From NCBI RefSeq assembly GCF_003086695.1, contig NZ_CP025999.1:62001-126000 (forward strand): a DNA stretch of 64,000 bases, in the 5' to 3' direction. Positions 1 through 8,959 of the stretch are shown here, in pieces. The stretch comes from Stenotrophomonas sp. SAU14A_NAIMI4_8. GTDB lineage: Bacteria; Pseudomonadota; Gammaproteobacteria; Xanthomonadales; Xanthomonadaceae. The position numbers and the translations under genes are program-made. Numbering within the stretch: position 1 is the stretch's first letter; every line of letters begins with the position of its first letter. Below the pieces are notes generated by a model. It saw only the letters and a program-made list of their open reading frames with translations, was not told the DNA's origin and made no database searches.

Positions 1-113
1 GCCAGAGCATGCGCACCATCTGGCCGTTCTGGTTCGCTGCGTTGGCGGTGCTGCTGATCGTCACCTTCTTCCCGCAGCTGTCGCTGTGGCTGCCGGCCGC
101 GTTGCGCGCATGA
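1..113 (+). CDS. C-terminal end of a membrane permease, probably TRAP transporter large subunit (DctM-like), partial
   Basis: Reading frame 3 is open from the window edge to a TGA at 111-113 and gives about 36 residues. They are rich in aromatic and aliphatic residues (TIWPFWFAALAVLLIVTFF, then PQLSLWLP), which looks like the last transmembrane helix of a transporter. TRAP large permeases often end in this way, and they sit beside uronate-catabolism genes in many proteobacteria, so import of uronate or oligouronate is a reasonable guess. The stop overlaps the next start (ATGATG at 110-115), which suggests translational coupling with the pectate lyase gene. Only the tail is visible, so the family call rests on context and a short hydrophobic stretch. 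Confidence 0.5.
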   Translation, partial: QSMRTIWPFWFAALAVLLIVTFFPQLSLWLPAALRA

Positions 114-1267
114 TGCGCGCGCGCACGCTGCCGTGGCTGCTGGGCCTGGGCGTGGCGGCCACCGCCGCCCAGGCCGGGCCGCCGCCGGCATCGCCGGCAT
201 CACAGGCAATTCCGGTGGGCAGCTTCAACGATGGCGTGAACCACTGGCGCAGTGGCCATGCAGAGGGCTACGCGCGGCTGCAGCCGCAGCAGTACCGGCA
301 GATTGCCGACAACCTGCTGCTTCTGCAGCGCCGCTCCGGCGGCTGGCCGGTGAACCAGGACCCGCTACGGGTGCTGGATGCCGCGGCCCGCGAGGCCGCA
401 CGCAAGGCGCAGGACGAACCGGGCGGCAGCTTCGACAACCGCACCACCTATACCCAGGTGGATTACCTGGCCGAAGCCTTCGGCCGCAGCGGTGACAGCC
501 GCTATCGCGATGCCGCGTTGCGCGGCCTGGATTTCATCCTGGACCAGCAGATCGCCAGCTGCGGCGGCTGGCCGCACTCGGTGCCGGCGCGTACCGATTA
601 CCACGACCGCATCACCTTCGCCGACGATGTGACCAGTGGCGTGCTGACCACCCTGCGGCAGGTGCAGACGGCGCCGCGATTCGCCTTCGTCGATGCCGCG
701 CGGCGCGCGCGGGTGGCCAGCGCCGTGCAGCGTGGCGATGCCTGCCTGCTGCAGTTGCAGGTGCGCCAGCAGGGCCGGCCCACGATCTGGGCGGGCCAGT
801 ACGATGCCGCCACGCTGCAGCCCGCACCGGGGCGGAAGTTCGAGCTGGCCGCGCTGGTCACCGACGAGAGCGTGGGCGTGGTGCGCTACCTGATGTCCAT
901 TCCCGATCCGTCGCCGCAGACGGTGCAGGCCATCGAAGGCGCGCTTGCCTGGTTCCAGGCCAATGCCCTGCACGGGCTGCGCCTGCAGACCGTGGACGCC
1001 CCGGCCGAACAGTTCGCGCACCACCGCAGCACGCAGGACCGGCAGTTGCTGGCCGACCCCGGCGCGCCGCCGCTGTGGGGCCGCTTCCACGACCTGGCCG
1101 ACAACACGGTGGTGCTGGCCGACCGCCAGGGCCAGCGCCTGCAGACCTATGCGCAGGTGGGCCGCGAACGCCGCACCGGCTACCACTGGTACGGCACCTG
1201 GCCGCAGGTCCTGCTTGACCGCGACGCGCCGGCCTGGCGCGCGCGCACCGGGCACCGCACCCCCTGA
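110..1267 (+). CDS. pelA: Secreted pectate lyase, polysaccharide lyase family 10
   Basis: The 385-residue product should cleave polygalacturonate by beta-elimination outside the cytoplasm. The N-terminus (MMRARTLPWLLGLGVAATAA, then QAG) is a Sec signal peptide. The mature part shows PL10 landmarks: QRRSGGWPVNQD near residue 72, the TTYTQVDYLAEAF helix, CGGWPHSVP, and ITFADDVTSGVL with the acidic pair expected in the calcium and catalytic site. The gene overlaps the preceding permease stop by four bases. The GH43 gene follows 28 bases later, so the genes look like one operon. Start 110 is chosen over upstream in-frame codons because it sits on the overlap and begins the signal peptide directly. 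The PL10 assignment is firm; fine substrate preference is not visible. Confidence 0.85.
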   Translation: MMRARTLPWLLGLGVAATAAQAGPPPASPASQAIPVGSFNDGVNHWRSGHAEGYARLQPQQYRQIADNLLLLQRRSGGWPVNQDPLRVLDAAAREAARKAQDEPGGSFDNRTTYTQVDYLAEAFGRSGDSRYRDAALRGLDFILDQQIASCGGWPHSVPARTDYHDRITFADDVTSGVLTTLRQVQTAPRFAFVDAARRARVASAVQRGDACLLQLQVRQQGRPTIWAGQYDAATLQPAPGRKFELAALVTDESVGVVRYLMSIPDPSPQTVQAIEGALAWFQANALHGLRLQTVDAPAEQFAHHRSTQDRQLLADPGAPPLWGRFHDLADNTVVLADRQGQRLQTYAQVGRERRTGYHWYGTWPQVLLDRDAPAWRARTGHRTP

Positions 1268-1295
1268 ACCCGCATCCGCACCACGGAGGAACCCG

Positions 1296-2882
1296 ATGCT
1301 GTCCAGCACCGCTCTGAAATCCCTGTTGGCCGCCACCCTGCTGCTGGCCGCACCTGTGCTGGCGCAGGCCCAGCCAGCGTCCACGGCGTGGAAGCGCGGC
1401 ATCGAGAACCAGCGCCAGGCCGATCTGGGCGACGGCACCTTCCTGAACCCGGTGTTCGCCGGCGACCGCCCCGACCCGTCGGTGCTGAAGGACGGCCAGG
1501 ACTACTACCTCACCCTGTCCTCGTTCGATGCCTACCCCGGCCTGCCGATCTGGCACTCGCGCGACCTGGTGAACTGGCAGCCGCTGGGCCACGCGATCAC
1601 CCGCAACGTGGGCGCGATCTGGGCACCGGACATCGTCAAGCACCAGGGCCGCTACTACATCTACTTCCCGGCCCGTACCGGCGAACACCGCAGCAACTTC
1701 GTGGTCTGGGCCGACAGCATCAAGGGCCCGTGGAGCGAGCCGATCGACATCGGCCTGGGCGGCTACATCGATCCCGGCCATGCCGTGGGCGAAGACGGCA
1801 AGCGCTACCTGTTCCTGAGCGGCGGCGACTACGTGCAGCTGGCCGACGACGGCCTGAGCGTGGTCGGCACGCCGAAGCACGTCTACGACGGCTGGAAATA
1901 CCCGGAAAGCTGGGACGTGGAGGCCTATGCGCAGGAAGGCCCGAAGATCCACTTCCGCGACGGCTGGTACTACATGACCACCGCCGTGGGCGGCACCGCC
2001 GGGCCTCCCACCGGGCACATGGTGATCACCGCGCGCTCGCGCTCGATCCATGGGCCGTGGGTGAACGCACCGAACAACCCGATCATGCGCACGCAGTCGG
2101 CCGCCGAACCCTGGTGGTCGCGCGGCCATGCCACGGTGATCGAAGGCACCGACGGACGCTGGTGGATGATGTACCACGGCTACGAGAACGGCTATTGGAC
2201 GCTGGGCCGGCAGGCGCTGCTGGAGCCGATCGAGTGGACCGACGATGGCTGGTTCGTGGCCAAGGGCGGCGACCTGGGGCAGCCGCTGCGCAAGCCTTCC
2301 GGGGAATCGGTGGGCCGCCACGGCATGTCCCTGTCCGATGATTTCCGCGGCAAGGCGCTCGGCCCGCAGTGGTCGTTCTTCAACCCGGCCCAGGACGAGT
2401 ACCGGCGGCTGGGCTTCAGCGGCCAGGGCCTGGTGCTGCAGGGCAAGGGCCAGACCCCGCGCGACAGCTCGCCGCTGACCGCCATCGCCGGCGACAAGGC
2501 CTACCAGTTCGAGGTGGAGATGGACATCGCCCCGGGTGCGGTGGGCGGCGCCCTGCTGTTCTACAGCGACCGCCTGTACGTGGGCGTGGGCAGCAACGGC
2601 GAGAAGTTCATCATGCACCGCTACGGCGAAGAGCGCCCCACCCGCTTGGCGCCCAGCGCAAAGGGCGGCAAGCTGTGGCTGCGGGTGACCAACAACCGCC
2701 ACATCGTCACCATCCACTCCAGCACCGACGGCCAGCGCTGGCAGAAGTACCCGGTTCAGATGGAAGTGTCCGGTTACCATCACAATGTGGCGGGCAAGTT
2801 CCTGGCACTGAAACCGGCGCTGTATGCGGCCGGCGACGGTGCGGTAACCTTCCGCAGCTTCCGCTATCGCGCGCTGGACTGA
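1296..2882 (+). CDS. Secreted glycoside hydrolase family 43 (beta-xylosidase / alpha-L-arabinofuranosidase type)
   Basis: A 528-residue protein with a clear signal peptide (SLLAATLLLAAPVLAQAQ). The five-bladed GH43 domain follows from about residue 48. RPDPSVLKDGQDYYL holds the general-base Asp of the first blade, IWAPDIVKHQGRYYIYF is the classic second blade, and EAYAQEGPKI contains the EGP motif with the general acid Glu. From about residue 345 (LSDDFRGKALGPQWSF) there is a C-terminal beta-sandwich module, as in GH43 xylosidases. GGAGGA at 1285-1290 is a good ribosome binding site for the ATG at 1296. In a pectin locus it probably trims arabinan or xylan side chains from pectin. The exact sugar specificity cannot be read from sequence. 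Confidence 0.85.
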   Translation: MLSSTALKSLLAATLLLAAPVLAQAQPASTAWKRGIENQRQADLGDGTFLNPVFAGDRPDPSVLKDGQDYYLTLSSFDAYPGLPIWHSRDLVNWQPLGHAITRNVGAIWAPDIVKHQGRYYIYFPARTGEHRSNFVVWADSIKGPWSEPIDIGLGGYIDPGHAVGEDGKRYLFLSGGDYVQLADDGLSVVGTPKHVYDGWKYPESWDVEAYAQEGPKIHFRDGWYYMTTAVGGTAGPPTGHMVITARSRSIHGPWVNAPNNPIMRTQSAAEPWWSRGHATVIEGTDGRWWMMYHGYENGYWTLGRQALLEPIEWTDDGWFVAKGGDLGQPLRKPSGESVGRHGMSLSDDFRGKALGPQWSFFNPAQDEYRRLGFSGQGLVLQGKGQTPRDSSPLTAIAGDKAYQFEVEMDIAPGAVGGALLFYSDRLYVGVGSNGEKFIMHRYGEERPTRLAPSAKGGKLWLRVTNNRHIVTIHSSTDGQRWQKYPVQMEVSGYHHNVAGKFLALKPALYAAGDGAVTFRSFRYRALD

Positions 2883-2920
2883 GCGCGCGCTGGAATCCCC
2901 AGACTTACCGGGTTCACTAC

Positions 2921-3979
2921 ATGTCAGTGCGCAACAAGAACGATGCCGCCACGCCGGCATTGGCGAAGGGCAAGGCCGCCACGATCAACGACATCGCGCG
3001 ACTGTCGGGAGTATCGAAGAAAACGGTTTCACGGATCATCAACAACTCGCCCCTGGTGCGCAAGGACACGCGTGACAAGGTCGAGGCGCTGATGCGCGAG
3101 GTCGGCTACACGCCCGATCCGCTGGCCCGTGGCCTGGCCTTCCGCCGCTCCTTCCTGATCGGCATGGTCTACGACAACCCCACCGCGCAGTACATCGTGG
3201 ACATGCAGTACGGCGCGCTGGACGCGCTGCGCGGGTCCAGCTTCGAACTGGTGGTGCACCCCTGCGACAGCCGCAGCCCGGGCTACATCGACGGCGTGCG
3301 CCGCTTCGTGCAGCAGCAGAAGCTGCACGGGGTGATCCTGGTGCCGCGTGCGTCCGAAGACCAGGCGCTGGCCGACATGCTGGACGAGATCGGCTGCCGC
3401 TTCACCCGCGTGGCCGCGCTGCCGCTGGATGACAGTTCGCAGATGGTGGTGACCCACGACCGCGACGGCGCCGCCGAAGCGGCCGATTACCTGCTGTCGC
3501 TGGGCCACCGCGAGATTGCCCTGGTGACCGGCCCCAGCGCCTACCGCTCGGCCCACGAACGCACCGCCGGTTTCATCGACGCGCTGTCCCAGCGCGGCAT
3601 CGAGCTGCCGAAGGACCGCATCATCGAGGCCGGCTACACCTTCGAATCGGGTGTGGCCGCGGCGGAGAAACTGCTGCTGGGCAAGCGCCGGCCCACCGCC
3701 ATCTTCACCGGCAACGATGAAATGGCCGCCGGCATCTACAAGGTGGCGCTGCGGGCGGGCATCAACATTCCGCGCCAGCTGTCCATCGTCGGCTACGACG
3801 ACAGCCCGCTGGCCTCGCGGCTGTGGCCGTCGCTGACCTCGGTGCGCCGCCATACCCGCGACACCGGGCGCACCGCCGCGGCCATGCTGATCCAGCCCGA
3901 AGGCCAGGCCGCGCTGCAGATTGCCAGCGTGCGCCCGCACCTGATCGTCCGCGACTCCTGCCAACCGCCCGAGGACTGA
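2921..3979 (+). CDS. LacI-family transcriptional regulator of the pectin/uronate locus
   Basis: A 352-residue LacI/GalR repressor. The helix-turn-helix and hinge lie near residues 20-70 (TINDIARLSGVSKKTVSRII and a GYTPDPLARGL hinge). The periplasmic-binding-like effector domain follows, with ALVTGPSAYRSAHERTAGF and the FTGNDEMAAGIYKVALRAG helix before SIVGYDDSPLASRLWPSLT. The gene lies 38 bases after the GH43 gene and upstream of kduI on the same strand, so it most likely controls the locus. 2-keto-3-deoxygluconate or a related keto-acid is the likely inducer by analogy with LacI-type KdgR regulators. The ATG at 2921 is chosen because it gives the usual 20-residue lead before the HTH; the frame is also open further upstream, inside the GH43 gene, but that would lengthen the protein unnaturally. 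Confidence 0.88.
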   Translation: MSVRNKNDAATPALAKGKAATINDIARLSGVSKKTVSRIINNSPLVRKDTRDKVEALMREVGYTPDPLARGLAFRRSFLIGMVYDNPTAQYIVDMQYGALDALRGSSFELVVHPCDSRSPGYIDGVRRFVQQQKLHGVILVPRASEDQALADMLDEIGCRFTRVAALPLDDSSQMVVTHDRDGAAEAADYLLSLGHREIALVTGPSAYRSAHERTAGFIDALSQRGIELPKDRIIEAGYTFESGVAAAEKLLLGKRRPTAIFTGNDEMAAGIYKVALRAGINIPRQLSIVGYDDSPLASRLWPSLTSVRRHTRDTGRTAAAMLIQPEGQAALQIASVRPHLIVRDSCQPPED

Positions 3980-3998
3980 TGCCGTAGGCCTCAATCCT

Positions 3999-4983
<985 letters not shown>

Positions 4984-5064
4984 GCCCTGCCCTGCCACCG
5001 CGCACCCGGTGCCGGTGGCCTTCGGCCTGCATCACGCAGGCCCCTACCAAGGAACGCACACGCA

Positions 5065-5820
5065 ATGGCTAATCCCTTCAGCCTGGAAGGCAAGGTCGCT
5101 CTGGTCACCGGTGGCAACACCGGCCTGGGCCAGGGCATCGCAGTGGCACTGGCCGCCGCTGGTGCCGACGTCGCCGTGGCCGGCATCGCCCCGCCCACCG
5201 AGACCATCGAGAAGATCACCGCGCTGGGTCGCCGCTGCCTGGCCATCGAAGCCAACCTGATCAGCATCGAGCCGGTGGAACGCGTGGTGCGCGAAACCAT
5301 CGAAGGCCTGGGTGGCCTGGATATCCTGGTGAACAACGCCGGCCTGATCCGCCGCGCCGATGCGGTGGACTTCAGCGAGCAGGACTGGGACGACGTGATG
5401 AACGTCAACATCAAGTCCGCGTTCTTCATCTCGCAGGCGGCTGGTCGCCACTTCATCGAACAGGGCCGCGGCAAGATCATCAACATTGCCTCCATGCTGT
5501 CCTTCCAGGGCGGTATCCGCGTGCCGTCGTACACCGCCAGCAAGAGCGGCATCGCCGGTATCACCCGCCTGCTGGCCAACGAGTGGGCGGGCAAGGGCGT
5601 GAACATCAACGCCATCGCGCCGGGCTACATGGCCACCGACAACACCGCCCAGCTGCGTGCCGACGAAGCGCGCAACCAGTCGATCCTGGACCGCATTCCG
5701 GCCGGTCGCTGGGGCACCCCGGATGACCTGGCCGGCGCGGCGGTGTTCCTGGCGTCGTCGGCGTCGGACTATGTGAACGGCGCGGTGCTGCCGGTCGATG
5801 GTGGCTGGCTGGCGCGGTAA
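5065..5820 (+). CDS. kduD: 2-dehydro-3-deoxy-D-gluconate 5-dehydrogenase
   Basis: A 251-residue short-chain dehydrogenase (EC 1.1.1.127) that reduces the KduI product to 2-keto-3-deoxygluconate, which feeds the Entner-Doudoroff pathway. The nucleotide-binding motif TGGNTGLGQG starts near residue 15, NNAG lies near residue 90, and the catalytic YTASK follows a Ser in IASMLSFQGG. The C-terminus ends NGAVLPVDGGWLAR, as in KduD. AAGGAACG precedes the ATG. SDR folds are generic, but position directly after kduI and close similarity to KduD over the full length make the specific name safe. The 2-keto-3-deoxygluconate kinase and aldolase genes are not in the window. Confidence 0.94.
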   Translation: MANPFSLEGKVALVTGGNTGLGQGIAVALAAAGADVAVAGIAPPTETIEKITALGRRCLAIEANLISIEPVERVVRETIEGLGGLDILVNNAGLIRRADAVDFSEQDWDDVMNVNIKSAFFISQAAGRHFIEQGRGKIINIASMLSFQGGIRVPSYTASKSGIAGITRLLANEWAGKGVNINAIAPGYMATDNTAQLRADEARNQSILDRIPAGRWGTPDDLAGAAVFLASSASDYVNGAVLPVDGGWLAR

Positions 5821-5845
5821 CCCGGCAACGCAACCAACGGTGGGT

Positions 5846-5900
5846 GCGGACCTTGGTCCGCGCCGCTTCCGCAACGCAGCCGAGCACGGCTCGGCTCTAC
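5846..5900 (+). repeat. Two adjacent SMAG-like palindromes
   Basis: GCGGACC-TT-GGTCCGC at 5846-5861 is a perfect 7-bp stem preceded by GTGG rather than GTAG. AGCCGAGC-ACG-GCTCGGCT at 5878-5896 is followed by CTAC (5897-5900), the reverse orientation of a SMAG repeat. Both lie between kduD and the esterase gene. The second ends just before the esterase ribosome binding site (AGGAG at 5901). Confidence 0.7.
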
Positions 5901-5912
5901 AGGAGTGCCGCG

Positions 5913-7010
5913 ATGCGAAGGCTGTTGCTGCTGTTGCTGCTGTCATGCACCGCCGCGCAGGCGGCACCGGTGCGGGTGTTCATTGCCGGCGATTCCACCG
6001 CTGCCGAGTACGGGCCCGAGCGCGCACCGCAGGCGGGCTGGGGCCAGGCGCTGCAGAGCTACCTGGACCCGGCACGCTTCGAAGTACACAACCGCGCCAA
6101 GGGCGGGCGCAGCACGCGCAGCTTCATCGATGAAGGACGCCTGGATGCCATCGCTGCCGAGCTGCGGCGCGGCGATGTGCTGCTGGTCCAGTTCGGCCAC
6201 AACGATGCGAAGTTTGAAGACGCCAGCCGCTACACCGACCCGGACAGCGATTACCCGCGCCTGCTGATGCGCTACGTGCAGGTGGCGCGCGAGCGCGGCG
6301 CCACGCCAGTGCTGATCACCCCGGTGGCGCGCCTGCTGTACGACTTCGGATCGCTGCTGGACACGCATGGCCGCTACACGCAGTCGATGAAGGCCTTGGC
6401 CGCGCGCGAGCAGGTCGCGTTGATCGATCTGAACGACCGCAGCACGCGCTGGATCCGCGCGCTGGGCGAGCAGGGCGCACGCCCGTACTTCCTGTTCGTG
6501 CCCGAGCAGGGCAAGGCCGACGGAACGCATTTCAGCGTGGCCGGCGCCAACGCGGTGGCCTGCCTGGTACTGCGCGAGGCGGTGCCGTTGCTTGCGGATC
6601 TGAAACCGGCGCTGCGGCGCGATCTCGACTGCGATGTGATGGCGCCCGCGCAGGGCGGCGAAGCGCCGCGCGCCTCGCAGGTGGTGCACGAAGATGCGGT
6701 GAAGCGCACCCAGCCAGGCCCGCATGGCGGTGCCGGGCCGACCACTGCGTATCCGTTCTTCGCCGACGTGGCCGATCTACCGTTCGTGCTGCGCAAGCGG
6801 GTGCTGCACAAAGGCGCCGGCATCGGCCTGCACCCGCAGCACAAGGACGAGATCTATTACATCGTGAGCGGGCAGGGCAGTTACGTGCTGGATGGCAGGC
6901 AGCACGACGTGCGTGCCGGCCATGCGCTGCTGACACGCACCGGCAGTACGCACGCGCTGCAGCAGGTCGGCGACGAGGACCTGGTGGTGCTGCTGGCGTA
7001 CCCGCGTTGA
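5913..7010 (+). CDS. Secreted SGNH rhamnogalacturonan acetylesterase fused to a C-terminal cupin
   Basis: A 365-residue protein with signal peptide MRRLLLLLLLSCTAAQA. Residues 20-230 are an SGNH hydrolase like RhgT/YesT (CE12). Block I is GDSTAA with nucleophile S28, then N60 and GG, block III is GHND with N97, and block V is DGTH with D203 and H206. Residues about 285-362 form a cupin domain with candidate metal ligands H307, H310, E313 and H347 (LHPQHKDEIYYIVSG). It should deacetylate rhamnogalacturonan so the lyase can act. The cupin may bind sugar or metal; this arrangement is unusual for CE12. AGGAG eight bases before the ATG at 5913 fixes the start. It is the last gene of the pectin cluster. 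Confidence 0.82.
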   Translation: MRRLLLLLLLSCTAAQAAPVRVFIAGDSTAAEYGPERAPQAGWGQALQSYLDPARFEVHNRAKGGRSTRSFIDEGRLDAIAAELRRGDVLLVQFGHNDAKFEDASRYTDPDSDYPRLLMRYVQVARERGATPVLITPVARLLYDFGSLLDTHGRYTQSMKALAAREQVALIDLNDRSTRWIRALGEQGARPYFLFVPEQGKADGTHFSVAGANAVACLVLREAVPLLADLKPALRRDLDCDVMAPAQGGEAPRASQVVHEDAVKRTQPGPHGGAGPTTAYPFFADVADLPFVLRKRVLHKGAGIGLHPQHKDEIYYIVSGQGSYVLDGRQHDVRAGHALLTRTGSTHALQQVGDEDLVVLLAYPR

Positions 7011-7032
7011 ACCGTGATACCAACACCGCGTC

Positions 7033-7128
7033 AGTCGAGCAAGCTCGACTCTACAGAGGGAGCGCGGCGCCGTAGAGTCGAGCTTGCTCGACTGCTCTTC
7101 TACGTCAGTCGAGCAAGCTCGACTCTAC
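7033..7128 (+). repeat. Cluster of three SMAG repeats
   Basis: Three near-identical 22-base units: CTAC-oriented at 7033-7054, GTAG-oriented at 7072-7093, and CTAC-oriented at 7107-7128. The stem is AGTCGAGC paired with GCTCGACT around a 2-base loop. Adjacent units face in opposite directions and could pair into longer stem-loops. They fill the gap between the esterase gene and the convergent DUF4375 gene and may act as a bidirectional transcript end. Confidence 0.85.
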
Positions 7129-7139
7129 CGGGGCATGGG

Positions 7140-7799
7140 TCATCGTTGTTCAACCGGCTCCGGGCCGAAGTGCCTCAGCCCCAGCCGGGCCAGATCTTCC
7201 GGGCGCTCGAAATAGGCTTCGTCGAAGGCATGCAGTGCCTCCTGCTCCTGCTCGGTCATCGCGCCGTACAGGTCGGTCAGCTGGGTGATCGCCGGGTCAT
7301 CTTCCAGCCGGTCCAGCAGCCCGCGCATGCCGGCCAGGATCGCGTGGGTCTGCACCGCGCCCATCGCCTGCAATGCACGCAGCGCCAACTGGCAGGTGGG
7401 GTCGCCCCAGTTGCACAGGAACTGCATGAAGCCGCCGTTGTTGATGTCCGCTTCCATGCGCCACAGCGCCACCAGCTGCTGGTCCTCATCGGACAGCGCA
7501 TCCAGCGTCCATGCCGCCGCCTTCAGTCGTGCCAGCGCCGCCTCGTAGCGGTCGTCCCAGACCTGGTTGGGGATATCGACCACGCCGTCCTCGCGCGGCG
7601 GCAGCAACGCGGGCCAGTTCACCCCCAGGCCGTTGGGCGTGGCAACCCAGTGCGCGCGCTGTTCGGGCGTGGCCTCGAACAGCGCAGGCGCCCAGCGCAG
7701 CGGCTGGCGGGTGCGGCGGCCATCGGCCAGGGTCAGCAGGATGAAGTCGTCGTTGAAGGCGACGTCGGATACGCGCAGCGAGGCAAATACGTCAGACAT
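7140..7799 (-). CDS. DUF2442 / DUF4375 (DMP19-like) protein of unknown function
   Basis: A 219-residue cytoplasmic protein with two parts. Residues 1-80 (MSDVFASLRVSDVAFNDDFI through PNGLGVNWPALLP) match the DUF2442 pattern, a small domain that occurs alone in antitoxin-like or regulatory proteins. From about residue 95, LWRMEADINNGGFMQFLCNW is the core of DUF4375, the DMP19-like fold. DMP19 is a DNA mimic in Neisseria, but too few acidic surface features can be judged here to claim that function. The ATG at 7799 is preferred to a codon 24 bases upstream because it begins directly at the domain; neither start has a strong ribosome binding site. No partner gene is apparent. Confidence 0.65.
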   Translation of the reverse strand: MSDVFASLRVSDVAFNDDFILLTLADGRRTRQPLRWAPALFEATPEQRAHWVATPNGLGVNWPALLPPREDGVVDIPNQVWDDRYEAALARLKAAAWTLDALSDEDQQLVALWRMEADINNGGFMQFLCNWGDPTCQLALRALQAMGAVQTHAILAGMRGLLDRLEDDPAITQLTDLYGAMTEQEQEALHAFDEAYFERPEDLARLGLRHFGPEPVEQR

Positions 7800-7884
7800 G
7801 CCGTGCAGGATAGCGGACGCCATGGGACGACCGTCATAACCTTCAAGAGCGGCAGAGGCTTCTGAAGGTTAGCCAGCAGCATTC

Positions 7885-7922
7885 GGGGTCAGCGCCCTTT
7901 CGTGCGAAAGGGATCTGACCCC
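7885..7922 (+). repeat. GGGGTC...GACCCC hairpin repeat
   Basis: A 38-base palindromic element: GGGGTCAGCGCCCTTTC on the left and GAAAGGGATCTGACCCC on the right. The same design recurs elsewhere in the window (19628, 32103, 35902, 35956 and a degenerate copy at 41329). It lies between two genes on the minus strand, downstream of phhA, and lacks a U tract. Confidence 0.75.
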
Positions 7923-7940
7923 AACGGCCAGAGGGTGGCC

Positions 7941-8834
7941 TCAGACGTCGCCGCCGTCGGCCCAGCCCTCACCGGTGCCCGCCTGGAACACGCGGTCGTC
8001 GGCCTGCACATCGCCGGCCGGCAGGTGGGCCTGGTCGGCCAGTGCGGCGTAGATCGGGGTGAAGTCGGGCGAGGTCGCCTGCATCAGCTGTTCGAAACTG
8101 TCGATGACGAAGTAGGTCTTCTGGAACGTGTCGATGCGGTAGCGGGTGCGCATGATCCGCTGCAGGTCGAAGCCGATCCGGTTGGGCGCGGCCGATTCCA
8201 GCGAGTACAGCGATTCGCCCTTGGAAGACACGATGCCGGCGCCGTAGATGCGCAGGCCCTCGGGCGTGTCGATCAGGCCGAACTCCACGGTGTACCAGTA
8301 CAGCCGGGTCAGGTTTTGCAGCGCGTCGGGGCCGATCGCGTGGGCCTTCACGCCACCCCGGCCGTAGGCTTCCATGTAGTCGGCGAACACCGGGTTCATC
8401 AGCAGCGGCACATGGCCGAACAGGTCGTGGAACAGGTCCGGCTCGGCGATGTAGTCGATCTGGTCCGGGCGGCGGATCCACCAGGTGACCGGGAAACGGC
8501 GGTTGGCCAGGTGGTCGAAGAAATCCAGTTCCGGCAGCAGGCCTTCCACGCCCACCAGGGTCCAGCCGGTGGCCGCGCCCAGCACTTCGTTCAACTGGTC
8601 GAAGCGCGGAATCATGTGCGCGCTCATGCCCATCTCGTCCTGTGCGTCCAGGAATTCCTGGCAGGCGCGGCCGACCAGCAGCTCGCGCTGGCGCTGGTAC
8701 AGCGTGCTCCAGGTGGCGTGGTCGTCGGCGCTGTAGGTGTCCCACGGCTGCTCGACCAGCGCGGTGGTGTACACCGGCACGTAGCCCTTGTCGGTCTGCT
8801 GGTGTTCGACGCGGCGGGGCTGGGCGAGGTCCAT
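7941..8834 (-). CDS. phhA: Phenylalanine 4-monooxygenase (phenylalanine hydroxylase)
   Basis: A 297-residue, iron- and pterin-dependent enzyme (EC 1.14.16.1) that converts phenylalanine to tyrosine. The iron ligands are visible: H136 and H141 in EPDLFHDLFGHVPLL, and E184 in LYWYTVEFGL. The length fits the bacterial monomeric form with no regulatory ACT domain. The ATG at 8834 is preceded by an AAGGAGTGCC ribosome binding site. The gene is divergent from an AsnC/Lrp regulator, with a 125-base shared control region. In xanthomonads phhA also supports 4-hydroxybenzoate and pigment supply through tyrosine; that link is not shown here. The pterin dehydratase gene (phhB) is not adjacent. Confidence 0.96.
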   Translation of the reverse strand: MDLAQPRRVEHQQTDKGYVPVYTTALVEQPWDTYSADDHATWSTLYQRQRELLVGRACQEFLDAQDEMGMSAHMIPRFDQLNEVLGAATGWTLVGVEGLLPELDFFDHLANRRFPVTWWIRRPDQIDYIAEPDLFHDLFGHVPLLMNPVFADYMEAYGRGGVKAHAIGPDALQNLTRLYWYTVEFGLIDTPEGLRIYGAGIVSSKGESLYSLESAAPNRIGFDLQRIMRTRYRIDTFQKTYFVIDSFEQLMQATSPDFTPIYAALADQAHLPAGDVQADDRVFQAGTGEGWADGGDV

Positions 8835-8898
8835 GGGGCACTCCTTGATGGGATACCGGTGATGCTAGGGCAGGGCGCGCGCAACAGGGTTGCAAAAG

Positions 8899-8925
8899 TT
8901 GCGCCGAATGCGGCTTGTGGCGCAA
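8899..8925. promoter_or_regulatory. Inverted repeat between phhA and the AsnC regulator, candidate operator
   Basis: TTGCGCC (8899-8905) and GGCGCAA (8919-8925) are perfect reverse complements separated by 13 bases, in the shared control region of two divergent genes. A further TTGCAAAAG stretch lies just to the left. AsnC/Lrp proteins bind such spaced dyads, so this is a likely site for the neighbouring regulator. Direct evidence is the dyad only. Confidence 0.45.
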
Positions 8926-8959
8926 TATCATTGCGTACTCACCGTGTTGCGGGGCAGCA

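Noticed and set aside
7033..7128. Repeat cluster considered as a phage or integron attachment site
   Set aside because: The same units recur at many unrelated gene ends, and no integrase or tRNA gene is nearby.
7014..7865. A plus-strand frame of 283 codons
   Set aside because: It starts inside SMAG repeats and runs antisense to the DUF2442/DUF4375 gene; composition is typical of a mirror frame.
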